A stretch of DNA of 64,000 nt from Gemmatimonadota bacterium (GTDB taxonomy: Bacteria; JAAXHH01), in contig VXRC01000017.1 of the NCBI GenBank assembly GCA_009838645.1, positions 171,808 through 235,807 of the forward strand, given 5' to 3'. A model generated the notes under the pieces. It had not been told where the DNA came from, did no database searches, and saw only the letters and a program-made list of their open reading frames with translations. A program made the translations under genes and the position numbers. Shown piece by piece: positions 1 to 8,446 of this stretch (the first letter of the stretch is position 1; each line of letters opens with the position of its first letter).

Positions 1-981
1 ATGCTGCCCGCCAACCTCTCCCAGGACCACTGTGCGCTGCTCGAGGGCGAACGGCGCTGTGCCATCAGTTTCTTCTTCACGCTGTCATCCGATTTCGAGC
101 TGCTGGATTCCCGGATCATGCCTACCCTGATCGTCAACCGGGCGAGGCTGTCCTACGAAGAAGCCAACCGGCTGCTGGGAACGATTGAGCAACCCTACGC
201 CGAAGTGCTTCAGATCCTGAACCAGGCGGTGGACGTCTTCTATCAGCGTCGCATCGACCAGGGCGCGGTCGACCTGGAACGCAGCGTAGTCTCGATCAAG
301 GTGGACGGCGAGAAGCGAATCCGGATCGTGCTTCGGGACACTTCCACCCGGTCCGAACACATCGTGTCGGAACTGATGATCCTCGCCAACCGGACCGCCG
401 CGGCGTACCTGGCCGGCCGCGACATACCCGCGATTTACCGTACCCAGGCCGAGACCGACCTGGGCGACCTGGAGCAGGCGGAACACGACGCGGTCTGGCG
501 CTTCCTGGTACTGAGAGGAATGAAACCTCTCGAACTCAGCCTGAAGTCCCGTCCGCACGCCACGCTGGGCGTAGACACCTACTGCCAGATCACGTCGCCA
601 ATCCGTCGCTACGCCGACCTGGTTCTTCAGCGGCAGTTGCGGACGGCCCTGACGGAAGGCCCTCCGGCCTACGACGCAGATGAAATGATGGATGAGCTTT
701 CCGCCCTCGAACGCAGCAGAATACTGAACAAGATCCAGGCCAGGCGGGAATGGTACTGGTTGCTCAAGCACCTCGAACAACAGAAAGACGTCCACATCAG
801 GGCGATCGTCCTCGAGACGCGGGAACGAAACATCCTGGTCGAGTTTCCGGATTACGGAACGCGGATGGCGGTCAAGGTGGAGGGAAGGCCTTCACCGGGT
901 GAAGAGATCGTGTTGAGTCCCGTCGCAATCGACCCGTGGTCGGGAACGCTGAGATTGCGGCAGGTTACAGATCAATCCTGA
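1..981 (+). CDS. RNB-domain exoribonuclease (RNase II/R family), 3' part
   Basis: Processive 3'-5' exoribonuclease catalytic domain. The first visible residues (MLPANLSQDHCALLEG) align with the interior of RNB domains, where this motif follows the catalytic aspartates, so the methionine at base 1 is internal and the gene enters from outside the window. The motif YCQITSPIRRYADLVLQRQL (about residues 193-212) is the family signature containing the RNA-contacting arginines. The last 60 residues look like a short OB/S1-type fold (ILVEFPDYGTRMAVKVEG) without the long basic tail of E. coli RNase R, so RNase II, RNase R or a short RNB protein are all possible. The next gene follows after 18 bases. 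Confidence 0.85.
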   Translation: MLPANLSQDHCALLEGERRCAISFFFTLSSDFELLDSRIMPTLIVNRARLSYEEANRLLGTIEQPYAEVLQILNQAVDVFYQRRIDQGAVDLERSVVSIKVDGEKRIRIVLRDTSTRSEHIVSELMILANRTAAAYLAGRDIPAIYRTQAETDLGDLEQAEHDAVWRFLVLRGMKPLELSLKSRPHATLGVDTYCQITSPIRRYADLVLQRQLRTALTEGPPAYDADEMMDELSALERSRILNKIQARREWYWLLKHLEQQKDVHIRAIVLETRERNILVEFPDYGTRMAVKVEGRPSPGEEIVLSPVAIDPWSGTLRLRQVTDQS

Positions 982-999
982 ACCGGAAGGAGCATATCC

Positions 1000-1401
1000 T
1001 TGGTAAAGATACGTTCACTGGAGCACGTAGCCGTGGCCTACCGGGACACGGACGCCGCGGCAAAGTGGTACTGCGACGTGCTGGGCTTCGAAATCGCGCT
1101 CAAGTTCAACAACCCGGGGAACGACGCGAATTTCTACTTCGTTCGCGATCCCGCCGGCACCTGTTTCATCGAGATCATTGCCATGCCCGAAGGAGACGAC
1201 ACGCAACTCGTCGACATCCGGACCGCCCACGTGCATATCGCCTTCAACGTGGATGACATGGACGCAGCGGTTGCCGTGCTGGAATCGAAGGGGGTAAAGC
1301 TGGAAGGTCCGCCGGTCCGGGCCGGGCAGAACATCCTGCTCTTCTTCCGAGATCCGGAAGGCGCGCCGCTGCAGCTGGTACAACGGGCGAAACCGCTCTG
1401 A
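1000..1401 (+). CDS. VOC (glyoxalase/bleomycin resistance/dioxygenase) superfamily protein
   Basis: Single-domain VOC protein of 133 residues, built from two beta-alpha-beta-beta-beta modules. The first module starts SLEHVAVAYRDTDAAAKWY, with the conserved His at the first metal position, and ends CFIEIIAMPE with a Glu. The second starts AHVHIAFNVDDMDAA (His) and ends LQLVQRA, where the usual last Glu is Gln. The set fits a divalent metal site but not a defined substrate. The TTG start is supported by GGAAGGAG eight bases upstream; the longer frame starting at 936 is a shadow. It follows the ribonuclease closely and may be cotranscribed with it. Confidence 0.8.
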   Translation: MVKIRSLEHVAVAYRDTDAAAKWYCDVLGFEIALKFNNPGNDANFYFVRDPAGTCFIEIIAMPEGDDTQLVDIRTAHVHIAFNVDDMDAAVAVLESKGVKLEGPPVRAGQNILLFFRDPEGAPLQLVQRAKPL

Positions 1402-1411
1402 GGCCGAGACT

Positions 1412-4033
1412 TCAGAATCCGATTTCGAAACCGAGCCGGATCTCCCGGGGCGGGGCGTACTGCTGGGGGTCGAGGCTCAAAAGGCGCCGCAGCCGGACAA
1501 ACTCCTCCGACCGGCCCGTAAATGACTCCAGGGTATATCCGTCGTCTCCCGGACGGCCCGTGTTGGCGTAAACGCTGACGACGTTCCGGCGGTCGAACAC
1601 GTTCCGGACTTCCGAGAACACCGTGTAAGCGAACCGGCCGGCCCTGAAGCGCTTCCTGAGGCGCAAGTCGAGGTTCGCGAAGGCCGGCAGGCGCGCCTGG
1701 TTCCGCTCGATTTCCGTACGTTCGCGCAGGGCGTTGGTCGGCGTATAGGGCAGGCCGCTGCCGAAATAACCGACCAGGGACATCCCCCATCCCCGCAATG
1801 GAACGCCCAGTATGCGCTTCTGTGCGGTTTCGGGCGCGAGCACGTTCACCACGGCTTTCAGGGTGTGCCGTTGGTCGAAGGCGAGGGGGAAATAGCCTCT
1901 TTCCGCGGGATCGGCGGCGCCGGTCGGCCTGGCCTGCTCCGCGTGCTCCTGGGGCGTGGACGCGCTTCCGCGGGCGATGGAATAGGTGTAGTTGAAGGAT
2001 CCGGAAATCACGCGCGACATTTCCCGTTTCACGATCAGCTCCACGCTGCGCACGGAACCGAAGTCCGCATTGTTGAAGATGTAATACATCCCGCCGGGAT
2101 ACTGGACCTGCGCCGTCGACGTCAGGTTGGAGATGGTCTTGTAGGATGCCGTGAACCCGACGCGAACGTCCTCGGACAACATATGTTCCAGGCCGAACTC
2201 ATAGGCCACGGTCTTCTGCGGGGACAGGTCGGGATTCCCCAGTCGCGGGGATTCGCCGCTGAAGTCGCGCCGCAGGTTCGTATAGGCATGGCGGAACTCT
2301 GGCGGCTGGTAGAAGTAGCCGTAGTTGAAGCGGAGCAGGCTTCGCGGCGTGAAGGAGTGGGAAACGCCCAGACGGGGACTCAGCCGCAACTTGGTCGAGT
2401 TGTCCCTTTGCGCGGCCTGGCCCGATGGAAGATCGACGAAAAACCGCTGGCTCGTGTCCAGGTAATCCATCCGGAGACCGGCGTCCACGATCAACCTGTT
2501 CAACTCCAGCCTGTTCTGAAAGTAAAGGGCGCCTTCCACGGGATTGACGGTGTACCTCTGGCCCTGCGGTACGGCCTGCAGGAACGACCGCTCGTTCCAG
2601 TCCAGCCGGTACCACTGCGCTTCGACGCCCGCCCGGACCTGGTTCCAGTAGGTGACCTGCCCGCTCAGGTCCGCCCTGGCGCCGTAATAGGTCGCCCGGG
2701 CATCCCGGTACAGCGGGAAGAAGTCGCTGCCTTCCGTGAACGGCAATCCCTCGTATCGATCGGACGGCAACTGGGTGGACTCGTAGATCGACCCGTTGTA
2801 TTGACCTAGATCGTCCTCCGAATAGCCCGGCCACTCCGACCAATATCTGTCCGCCAGCATGGTGGGAAACAGGATGCTGTTGGTGGCATACCTGTAAAAC
2901 CGTGCGGTATAGAAGAGTCGCGGACTGATGTTCTGGCTGACGGACAGGTTGAGCGCCTGGCTGCCGGCCTGTTTTTCCGGTAGTCCGTCCGGATTGAAAT
3001 CGTAAGAAAGCCCATTCTGATTGCGATGGTCATACTGAAGATGGCGCTGGCGGAAGTAGTGGCCGCTGATCTTCAGCTTCATGAGGGGATAGGGCTTGAA
3101 CACCAGGTTTCCCGCCACCGTGGCCAGCGAACGGCTGTTGTGGGGGATATGGTGTCCGTCGCTCAGCATCTGGCCTGAAAGGAAATAGCCGCCACGGTCC
3201 CGGAACCAGGGCAGCGCGCCGCTCAAGGTCCCTTCCAGGCGCCCTCCCCGTCCCGCCGCGTTTTCGTCGTAACTTCCCGCCTCCAGGTCATACTGGGACT
3301 GCAGCGTCGTCGCGGCCCTGAAGGTACCCGACAGGGGACCGCTTCCCTCGCGGGTCACGATATTGACCACACCCGACATGGCCTCCCCGTACTGCGCGTT
3401 GAAGCCGCCCCGGTTGACGACCAGTTCCTCGACCGAAGCCAGGGGTATATGCGTACCCATACCGCCCAGCAGGGGATCCTCCAGGGTGGCGCCGTCCACG
3501 TAGTAGGAGATCTCGTTCGCCCGGCCGCCTCGAACGTGCAGGCCGCCCTCGGCGTCGCGGATCACCCCGTTCTGGAGAAAGATCAGGTCCGACAAATCCG
3601 TTACGGGCAAGGACTCGATTTCCCGGGGGACGATCAATTCACTCGAAGCGGTCAGGTCCGACCGGACGGACGTCCTCTGCGCGGTGATGGTAACGGGTTC
3701 GGCCAGGTCGAGCATCGTCGTTTCCAGCTTGAAGTCGATCCGCGTGGTGCGGTCGCTGTTGACGGTGAGCACCTGGGTGCGGACGGGCAGGTAGCCGATC
3801 ATCTGCACTCCGAGCCGGTACGCGCCCACGGGAACGTTTAGGATGAAATACTCCCCGTTCAAGCCGGAAATGGCCCGTGATTCGGTGCCCTCTACGCGTA
3901 CCGTGACGCCGGCCAGCGGATCACCGGTCGCCGCGTCCTGTACAAACCCCGTGACCTTGCCGGAGGTGACGGCCAGGGCGGAACCCGGTACGAGTCCGCA
4001 GATAAGAATGATCAGCAAAGCGATGCGCTTCAT
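1412..4033 (-). CDS. TonB-dependent outer-membrane receptor with N-terminal carboxypeptidase-regulatory-like domain
   Basis: Active-transport receptor of 873 residues. From the ATG at 4033 the protein has a signal peptide (MKRIALLIILICGL, cleavage near residue 21), a carboxypeptidase-regulatory-like beta-sandwich at about 24-105, a plug domain at about 115-230 (VRGGRANEISYYVDG, then GVVNIVTREG) and a long beta-barrel ending in Phe, the usual outer-membrane insertion signal. An in-frame ATG at 4069 would place twelve charged residues before the signal peptide and lacks a ribosome site, so 4033 is preferred (GGAGG just upstream). The ligand cannot be told from sequence. The layout resembles Bacteroidetes/Gemmatimonadota-type receptors, but no SusD partner lies nearby. 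Confidence 0.9.
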   Translation of the reverse strand: MKRIALLIILICGLVPGSALAVTSGKVTGFVQDAATGDPLAGVTVRVEGTESRAISGLNGEYFILNVPVGAYRLGVQMIGYLPVRTQVLTVNSDRTTRIDFKLETTMLDLAEPVTITAQRTSVRSDLTASSELIVPREIESLPVTDLSDLIFLQNGVIRDAEGGLHVRGGRANEISYYVDGATLEDPLLGGMGTHIPLASVEELVVNRGGFNAQYGEAMSGVVNIVTREGSGPLSGTFRAATTLQSQYDLEAGSYDENAAGRGGRLEGTLSGALPWFRDRGGYFLSGQMLSDGHHIPHNSRSLATVAGNLVFKPYPLMKLKISGHYFRQRHLQYDHRNQNGLSYDFNPDGLPEKQAGSQALNLSVSQNISPRLFYTARFYRYATNSILFPTMLADRYWSEWPGYSEDDLGQYNGSIYESTQLPSDRYEGLPFTEGSDFFPLYRDARATYYGARADLSGQVTYWNQVRAGVEAQWYRLDWNERSFLQAVPQGQRYTVNPVEGALYFQNRLELNRLIVDAGLRMDYLDTSQRFFVDLPSGQAAQRDNSTKLRLSPRLGVSHSFTPRSLLRFNYGYFYQPPEFRHAYTNLRRDFSGESPRLGNPDLSPQKTVAYEFGLEHMLSEDVRVGFTASYKTISNLTSTAQVQYPGGMYYIFNNADFGSVRSVELIVKREMSRVISGSFNYTYSIARGSASTPQEHAEQARPTGAADPAERGYFPLAFDQRHTLKAVVNVLAPETAQKRILGVPLRGWGMSLVGYFGSGLPYTPTNALRERTEIERNQARLPAFANLDLRLRKRFRAGRFAYTVFSEVRNVFDRRNVVSVYANTGRPGDDGYTLESFTGRSEEFVRLRRLLSLDPQQYAPPREIRLGFEIGF

Positions 4034-4249
4034 CGGCCTCCAGTTCCTCTCAAGTTTCGACGTAATCATCCATTACCAGCAGTTCGCAAAAAACATGCCG
4101 ACAGGCGATTACCACGTTCATTTTTTGCCGGAAACGTGCAAAAACGTGGAATTCCGGGATCAAAATGCCCAGGTCGCGGGGATTCTGCGCGAAATGCGGG
4201 CGTAAACCGGAAATCCCCTTCGGAACGATGTGAAAGGATTTGCATAGAC
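4034..4249. other. Intergenic region between glycosyltransferase and TonB receptor
   Basis: A 216-base gap on the leader side of the receptor gene. It is more AT-rich than its surroundings and holds a direct repeat of AACGTG around 4132-4148. I see no convincing promoter hexamer pair, riboswitch or hairpin terminator in it. Confidence 0.4.
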
Positions 4250-5143
4250 TCAGCTTCCCGCTGTCCCGGCGTAGCAGGCCAGGCTGACCAGGCTGGCCAG
4301 GCTGACCAGGCTGACCGCGATACGCCGTTTCTTGTCCAGGTAGCGATCGGCTTCCTCGAACCTGCGCCGCTTCTCCGCGCCGGCGGCGTATATGTCGATT
4401 TTGCCGTACAGGGTATCCAGGGCGGCGGTCAGGGCCTCGCCTTCCAGCGCGCCGCTCTGAATCAGCTTCTCCAGTGCGCGTATGCGGAAACGGTCCATGC
4501 CCCAGTACGCGCGCGACAACTGGTCCTCGTGGCCGCCGTACTTCAGCAGCAGGGGTTCGTCCACGTAGAGCACGGGTTCCCGCGCGCAGATGCGCAACCA
4601 AAGATCGTAGTCTTCGCAGACCGGAAGTTCCGGGTCGAACACGCCGAAGCGTTCGAACAGATCACGATGTATCAGCGCGGAAGAAGGGGAGATAACGCAC
4701 AGGGGCAGACAATGATGGAAGATGTGTCCGCCGTACTTGGCGTGCTTTTTCATCGGATTGACCCGCCTGCCCTTGCGGATCCAGATCTCATCGGTGTGGC
4801 AGAACCTGTATCGCGGATCTCCTTTAAGCGCGCTCCACTGTCTTTCCAACTTGCGGGGAAGCCATTCGTCGTCGGAATCGAGCAAGGCGATCCAATCGTG
4901 TTTCGCCGCGCTGATGCCGTGATTCCTGGCCGCACTCACGCCCTGGTTTTCCTGGCAAAGGTACCGCACACCGGGAAAAGTGCGGACGAGGGCGGGGGTA
5001 CCGTCCGTCGAACCGTCGTCGACCACGATGATTTCGGCCGGCGGCACAGTCTGTTCCAGGACGGACCGGATCGCCGACGGAAGCCGGTCTTCCCGGTTGT
5101 AAGTGGGAATCACGACGGAGATGGGACGGATTGTAGTTTTCAT
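4250..5143 (-). CDS. Family 2 glycosyltransferase
   Basis: GT-A-fold inverting glycosyltransferase of 297 residues. Visible features are the nucleotide-binding start ISVVIPTYNRED (8-19), the IIVVDDGSTDGT loop (38-49), the DSDD metal-binding motif at 89-92 and an acceptor-side motif CEDYDLWLR with the probable catalytic acid. Donor and acceptor are unknown. The last residues (AVSLVSLASLVSLACYAG) are encoded by a 9-bp tandem repeat and form a hydrophobic tail that is not part of the fold; it might anchor the protein to the membrane. It lies 21 bases after the response regulator gene on the same strand. Confidence 0.88.
   Translation of the reverse strand: MKTTIRPISVVIPTYNREDRLPSAIRSVLEQTVPPAEIIVVDDGSTDGTPALVRTFPGVRYLCQENQGVSAARNHGISAAKHDWIALLDSDDEWLPRKLERQWSALKGDPRYRFCHTDEIWIRKGRRVNPMKKHAKYGGHIFHHCLPLCVISPSSALIHRDLFERFGVFDPELPVCEDYDLWLRICAREPVLYVDEPLLLKYGGHEDQLSRAYWGMDRFRIRALEKLIQSGALEGEALTAALDTLYGKIDIYAAGAEKRRRFEEADRYLDKKRRIAVSLVSLASLVSLACYAGTAGS
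4279..4314. repeat. 9-bp tandem repeat, four copies
   Basis: Four consecutive copies of CCAGGCTGA (the second ends in G), in frame at the 3' end of the glycosyltransferase gene. On the minus strand each copy reads as a Ser/Ala-Leu-Val type triplet, giving the SLVSLASLVSL tail. Confidence 0.85.
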
Positions 5144-5164
5144 GCGGTGCCATCCTGAAGCCCG

Positions 5165-6514
5165 TCAATGAAGACCGTATTTCTTGATCTTGTACTGGAT
5201 GGTCCTGACCGTGACGCCCAGGGCTTCCGCCGCGCGCGTCCGGTTTCCGCCGGATTCCAGCAGCGCCTGTTGGATGAGGCGTTTTTCGGCCTGTCCCCTG
5301 GAGTCCTTGAGTGACCCCTGGACGGGGGCCGCGTCCGCTTCGATCACGGGCGCGAGGGGAAAGCCGGGCAGATGTTCCGGCAGGATGCGTTCTCCGTCGC
5401 TCAATACGACGGCGCTCTCGATGGCGTTCTCCACTTCCCGGATGTTCCCGGGCCAGTCGTACCTCGTGCAGATCTCCAGGGCTTCCTCGGAGATATACTT
5501 GTCGCCGAGGCCGTTCTCCCGCGTGTACTTCCGAATGAAGTAATCGATGAGCGGCGGGATGTCGTCCCGGTGCTCGCGAAGGGGCGGCACCACGATGGGC
5601 AGGACGTTCAACCGGTAGTAAAGGTCCTGGCGGTAGCGCCCCTCGGCGACCGCGTCTTCCAGGTTGAGGTTGGTTGCCGCGATCACCCGGACGTCGATGT
5701 GCAACGGTTTCGTGCCTCCGAGTCGTTCGAACCGGCGTTCCTGCAGCACGCGCAGCAGCTTGACCTGGACAGCCCCGCTGATCTCGCCGATTTCGTCCAG
5801 GAAGATCGTCCCGCCGGCCGCCCGCTCGAAATACCCTTTGCGCGTCGTGCTCAGTGCGCCGGTATACGCCCCCTTTTCGGTCCCGAAGAGTTCGCTTTCC
5901 AGCAGGCTTTCGGGAATGGAGGCGCAACTTACATCCACGAAAGGACGTTCCTTGCGGTAGCTTCTGGTGTGGATCGCCCGGGCGATCAGGCTCTTGCCCG
6001 TACCGCTTTCACCGAGCAGCAGGACCGTGGTATTGGCCCTGGCGACTTTCTCCACACGGTCGAAGATTTCCCTGATCTGGGGGCTTTCGCCGATGATATC
6101 CGGGTCGGGGATGGAAGACGGTTTGGGTGATGCATCCGTACGCCGCCGGTTCTTCTTCTCCTGCAGCGCGCCTTCTATGGTAGCGAGCAGTTCCTCGAAC
6201 TTCACCGGCTTGGTCAGATAGGTAAAAGCGCCGTCGCGCATGGCCTTGACGGCCGTCTCCACGGTGGCGAAGGCCGTCATCATGATGATACTCGTTTCCG
6301 GTGAAGTGCCGGTCATGCGCTTGATCAGGTTCAGGCCGTTGACCCGGGGCATTTTCATGTCAGTGAGCAAGACGTCGAACTGGCCGTTCCGGGCCGTTTC
6401 ATAGGCCTGCTCCCCGTCCGTTACCCCCGTGACTTCGTACCCCTCGCCCGACAGCAACTCGACCAGCCCCTCTCGGGTGTTCCGGTCGTCTTCCGCGATC
6501 AGGATGCGTTCCAT
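5165..6514 (-). CDS. Sigma-54-dependent response regulator (NtrC/ZraR type)
   Basis: Enhancer-binding transcription activator of 449 residues. A receiver domain (1-115) carries the acidic pair D9/D10, phosphoacceptor D52 and K102. An AAA+ domain (about 140-365) has Walker A GESGTGKS (168-175), the sigma-54 contact loop as GAYTGA (215-220, Tyr for the usual Phe) and Walker B GGTIFLDEIGE. A Fis-type helix-turn-helix closes the protein (GNRTRAAEALGVTVRTIQYKI). It follows the sensor kinase gene at 6581-8446 and is almost certainly its partner. Targets are sigma-54 promoters that cannot be named from here. Confidence 0.95.
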   Translation of the reverse strand: MERILIAEDDRNTREGLVELLSGEGYEVTGVTDGEQAYETARNGQFDVLLTDMKMPRVNGLNLIKRMTGTSPETSIIMMTAFATVETAVKAMRDGAFTYLTKPVKFEELLATIEGALQEKKNRRRTDASPKPSSIPDPDIIGESPQIREIFDRVEKVARANTTVLLLGESGTGKSLIARAIHTRSYRKERPFVDVSCASIPESLLESELFGTEKGAYTGALSTTRKGYFERAAGGTIFLDEIGEISGAVQVKLLRVLQERRFERLGGTKPLHIDVRVIAATNLNLEDAVAEGRYRQDLYYRLNVLPIVVPPLREHRDDIPPLIDYFIRKYTRENGLGDKYISEEALEICTRYDWPGNIREVENAIESAVVLSDGERILPEHLPGFPLAPVIEADAAPVQGSLKDSRGQAEKRLIQQALLESGGNRTRAAEALGVTVRTIQYKIKKYGLH

Positions 6515-6580
6515 GGATGACCTCTGTTCCCTCTAGTCCCGAAAGCCGGGCCGGACCGCGCCGGACCAATCCGTGCCGGA

Positions 6581-8446
6581 CTACTCCGCATCAGCGTTAC
6601 CGGGTGCCTGTCCGGCGGAAGGCTCGGCGACTTCCGCTTCCAGCGCCGGCAGGGTCAGCGTGAAGGCCGTCCCCTTGCCGGGTGTGCTTTCGACCGAGAT
6701 CACGCCCCCGTGTTTTTCTACGATCTGCTGGGCGATGGGCAGGCCCAGGCCCGTACCGGTCGACTTGGACGTGTAGTACACCTCGAATATACGATCCAGC
6801 CGGCCGGGATCAATACCCCTTCCCGTATCTTCGAATTTAATGTGGACCTGGGGGCTTTCGCCGAAGCCCTCCACGGTCAGGTCGCCGCGGTTGCGGGGCG
6901 GCGCCCGTTCCGTGGAGATCGTAAGCGTGCCTCCGGCCTCCATGGCGTCGAAAGCATTCAGCATGATATTCAAAAACACCTGCTTGATCTGGTTGACATC
7001 GACCGATACCGGCAGTTCGCCTTTTTGGTACCGGGTGTCGATGCGGACGCCCCGTTCCTGGGCCGTGCCCCGGTGGGTCGCGACGACTTCGTCGAGCACC
7101 TCGTTGATGTCGTGGGGGAAAGGCACCAGATCGGGCGGCCGAGCGTAGTTCAGGAAGTTCTCGACGAGGCTGTCGATACGCCAGATTTCCGAAATCACCT
7201 TCTCATAGTGCCCGCCCGGTTTATCCAGGTCGCCGTTCTGCTTCTCCATGTCCCGCTTGAGAATCCTGAGGTTGATGATCATGGAATTGAGCGGATTCCG
7301 GATCTCGTGGGAGAGTATGGTGGCGAATTTGCTCAGCGTCGCCAGCCGCTCGGCCTGTTTCAAGCGGCGTTCCTTCTCCAGCAGTTCGCGGGCCATCTGG
7401 TTGAACTCCCGGGCCAGGGTCGTCAGTTCGCCATGGCCCGGCGTTTCGATGGTATGGGTCAGCCTGCCCCGGGCGAACAACTGTGCGCCGCGCACCAGTT
7501 CGTAGATCGGGCGGACGATTTTGCGGACGACGAGCACACCGATCAGCGAAGCGACCGCCGCGCTGATCACCATGAGTACGCTGATTCCCAGGATCATGTC
7601 ACGAGACCTGGCAAAGGCCCGGTCCGCCGGTTGTTCGATGACGACCTTCCACCCGATCGGCGTGACGGTCGCGAATGCGGCGACCATCTCACCCGACGCC
7701 CCGTTGTAGACCAGCGTGCCGCTCTGCCGTTCACCCAGTGCCGTGCCGACGGGGGAGCCGGACAAATCGTCCTGGCGGTACACCCTTTCCCGTTCAGGAT
7801 GGGCTATCAGGCGGCCGTTGCCGGTCGCGACGTAGGCGTTGCCGAATCCTTCCCGCTGTCCCTCCCCCAGTTGAATGTTGTCCACCAGGTCCCACATGTC
7901 CTTCAGGCTCACCCGCGCTGCGAGGTATCCCGTGTGCTCGTCGAGACGCCGCACGGGCACGATGATCGTCACCGCGGGCAGGCCGTCGCCCGCAATGAAC
8001 ACCGCGGAGATCGTGGTCCCGTCCTCCGGAGGAAGCGCCAGGTCCGGCCGTGCCCGCAACGGCCCTTCGAGCCGCGTCGTCAGCCTTTCGCTTCCCGACA
8101 GGTCAAGCACGGCCAGTTCGCCGAGGAAGTCCTGCCGGATGACCAGGTTGTCGATCAACTGCTGGTACACCGCGTCCGTCGCGTCGATCATGTCCATGTT
8201 GTCCGCGGCGAGGTCGATCACGCGCTGCGCCTGTTCGATATACAAGCGGATCTCGTTGCTCGCCCGGCGTGCGACCTCGAGGTTGCCGTCCGCCACCGTG
8301 TCCTCGATCGAACGGCGGGCCGTGGCGAGCAGAAGCAGTCCGACGATCAGCACCGGAATGGTGGCCAGCGCGATATGGGACACGAGCAGCCGTGGCCACA
8401 ACCCTTCTCGTAAGTTTCTGGGAAACATGAATTTGCGCGCCGTCAA
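6581..8446 (-). CDS. Membrane sensor histidine kinase (extracytoplasmic sensor, HAMP, HisKA, HATPase)
   Basis: Sensor kinase of 621 residues. A first membrane helix (about 20-43) is followed by a periplasmic dCache-like region (about 45-283), a second helix (about 284-307), HAMP (308-360), HisKA with phosphoacceptor H380 (SHEIRNP) and HATPase_c with N497, D540 (DTGRG) and the GTGLGL lid. The TTG start overlaps the stop of the solute-binding protein gene by four bases; an ATG seven codons later is an alternative, and neither has a strong ribosome site, which fits translational coupling. The regulator gene follows 66 bases downstream. Confidence 0.93.
   Translation of the reverse strand: MTARKFMFPRNLREGLWPRLLVSHIALATIPVLIVGLLLLATARRSIEDTVADGNLEVARRASNEIRLYIEQAQRVIDLAADNMDMIDATDAVYQQLIDNLVIRQDFLGELAVLDLSGSERLTTRLEGPLRARPDLALPPEDGTTISAVFIAGDGLPAVTIIVPVRRLDEHTGYLAARVSLKDMWDLVDNIQLGEGQREGFGNAYVATGNGRLIAHPERERVYRQDDLSGSPVGTALGERQSGTLVYNGASGEMVAAFATVTPIGWKVVIEQPADRAFARSRDMILGISVLMVISAAVASLIGVLVVRKIVRPIYELVRGAQLFARGRLTHTIETPGHGELTTLAREFNQMARELLEKERRLKQAERLATLSKFATILSHEIRNPLNSMIINLRILKRDMEKQNGDLDKPGGHYEKVISEIWRIDSLVENFLNYARPPDLVPFPHDINEVLDEVVATHRGTAQERGVRIDTRYQKGELPVSVDVNQIKQVFLNIMLNAFDAMEAGGTLTISTERAPPRNRGDLTVEGFGESPQVHIKFEDTGRGIDPGRLDRIFEVYYTSKSTGTGLGLPIAQQIVEKHGGVISVESTPGKGTAFTLTLPALEAEVAEPSAGQAPGNADAE

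Noticed and set aside
4034..4249. Cobalamin riboswitch upstream of the TonB receptor
   Set aside because: No B12-box-like sequence is visible on the minus strand.
6710..8413. 567-codon plus-strand frame
   Set aside because: Antisense to the sensor kinase with clear HisKA and HATPase motifs.
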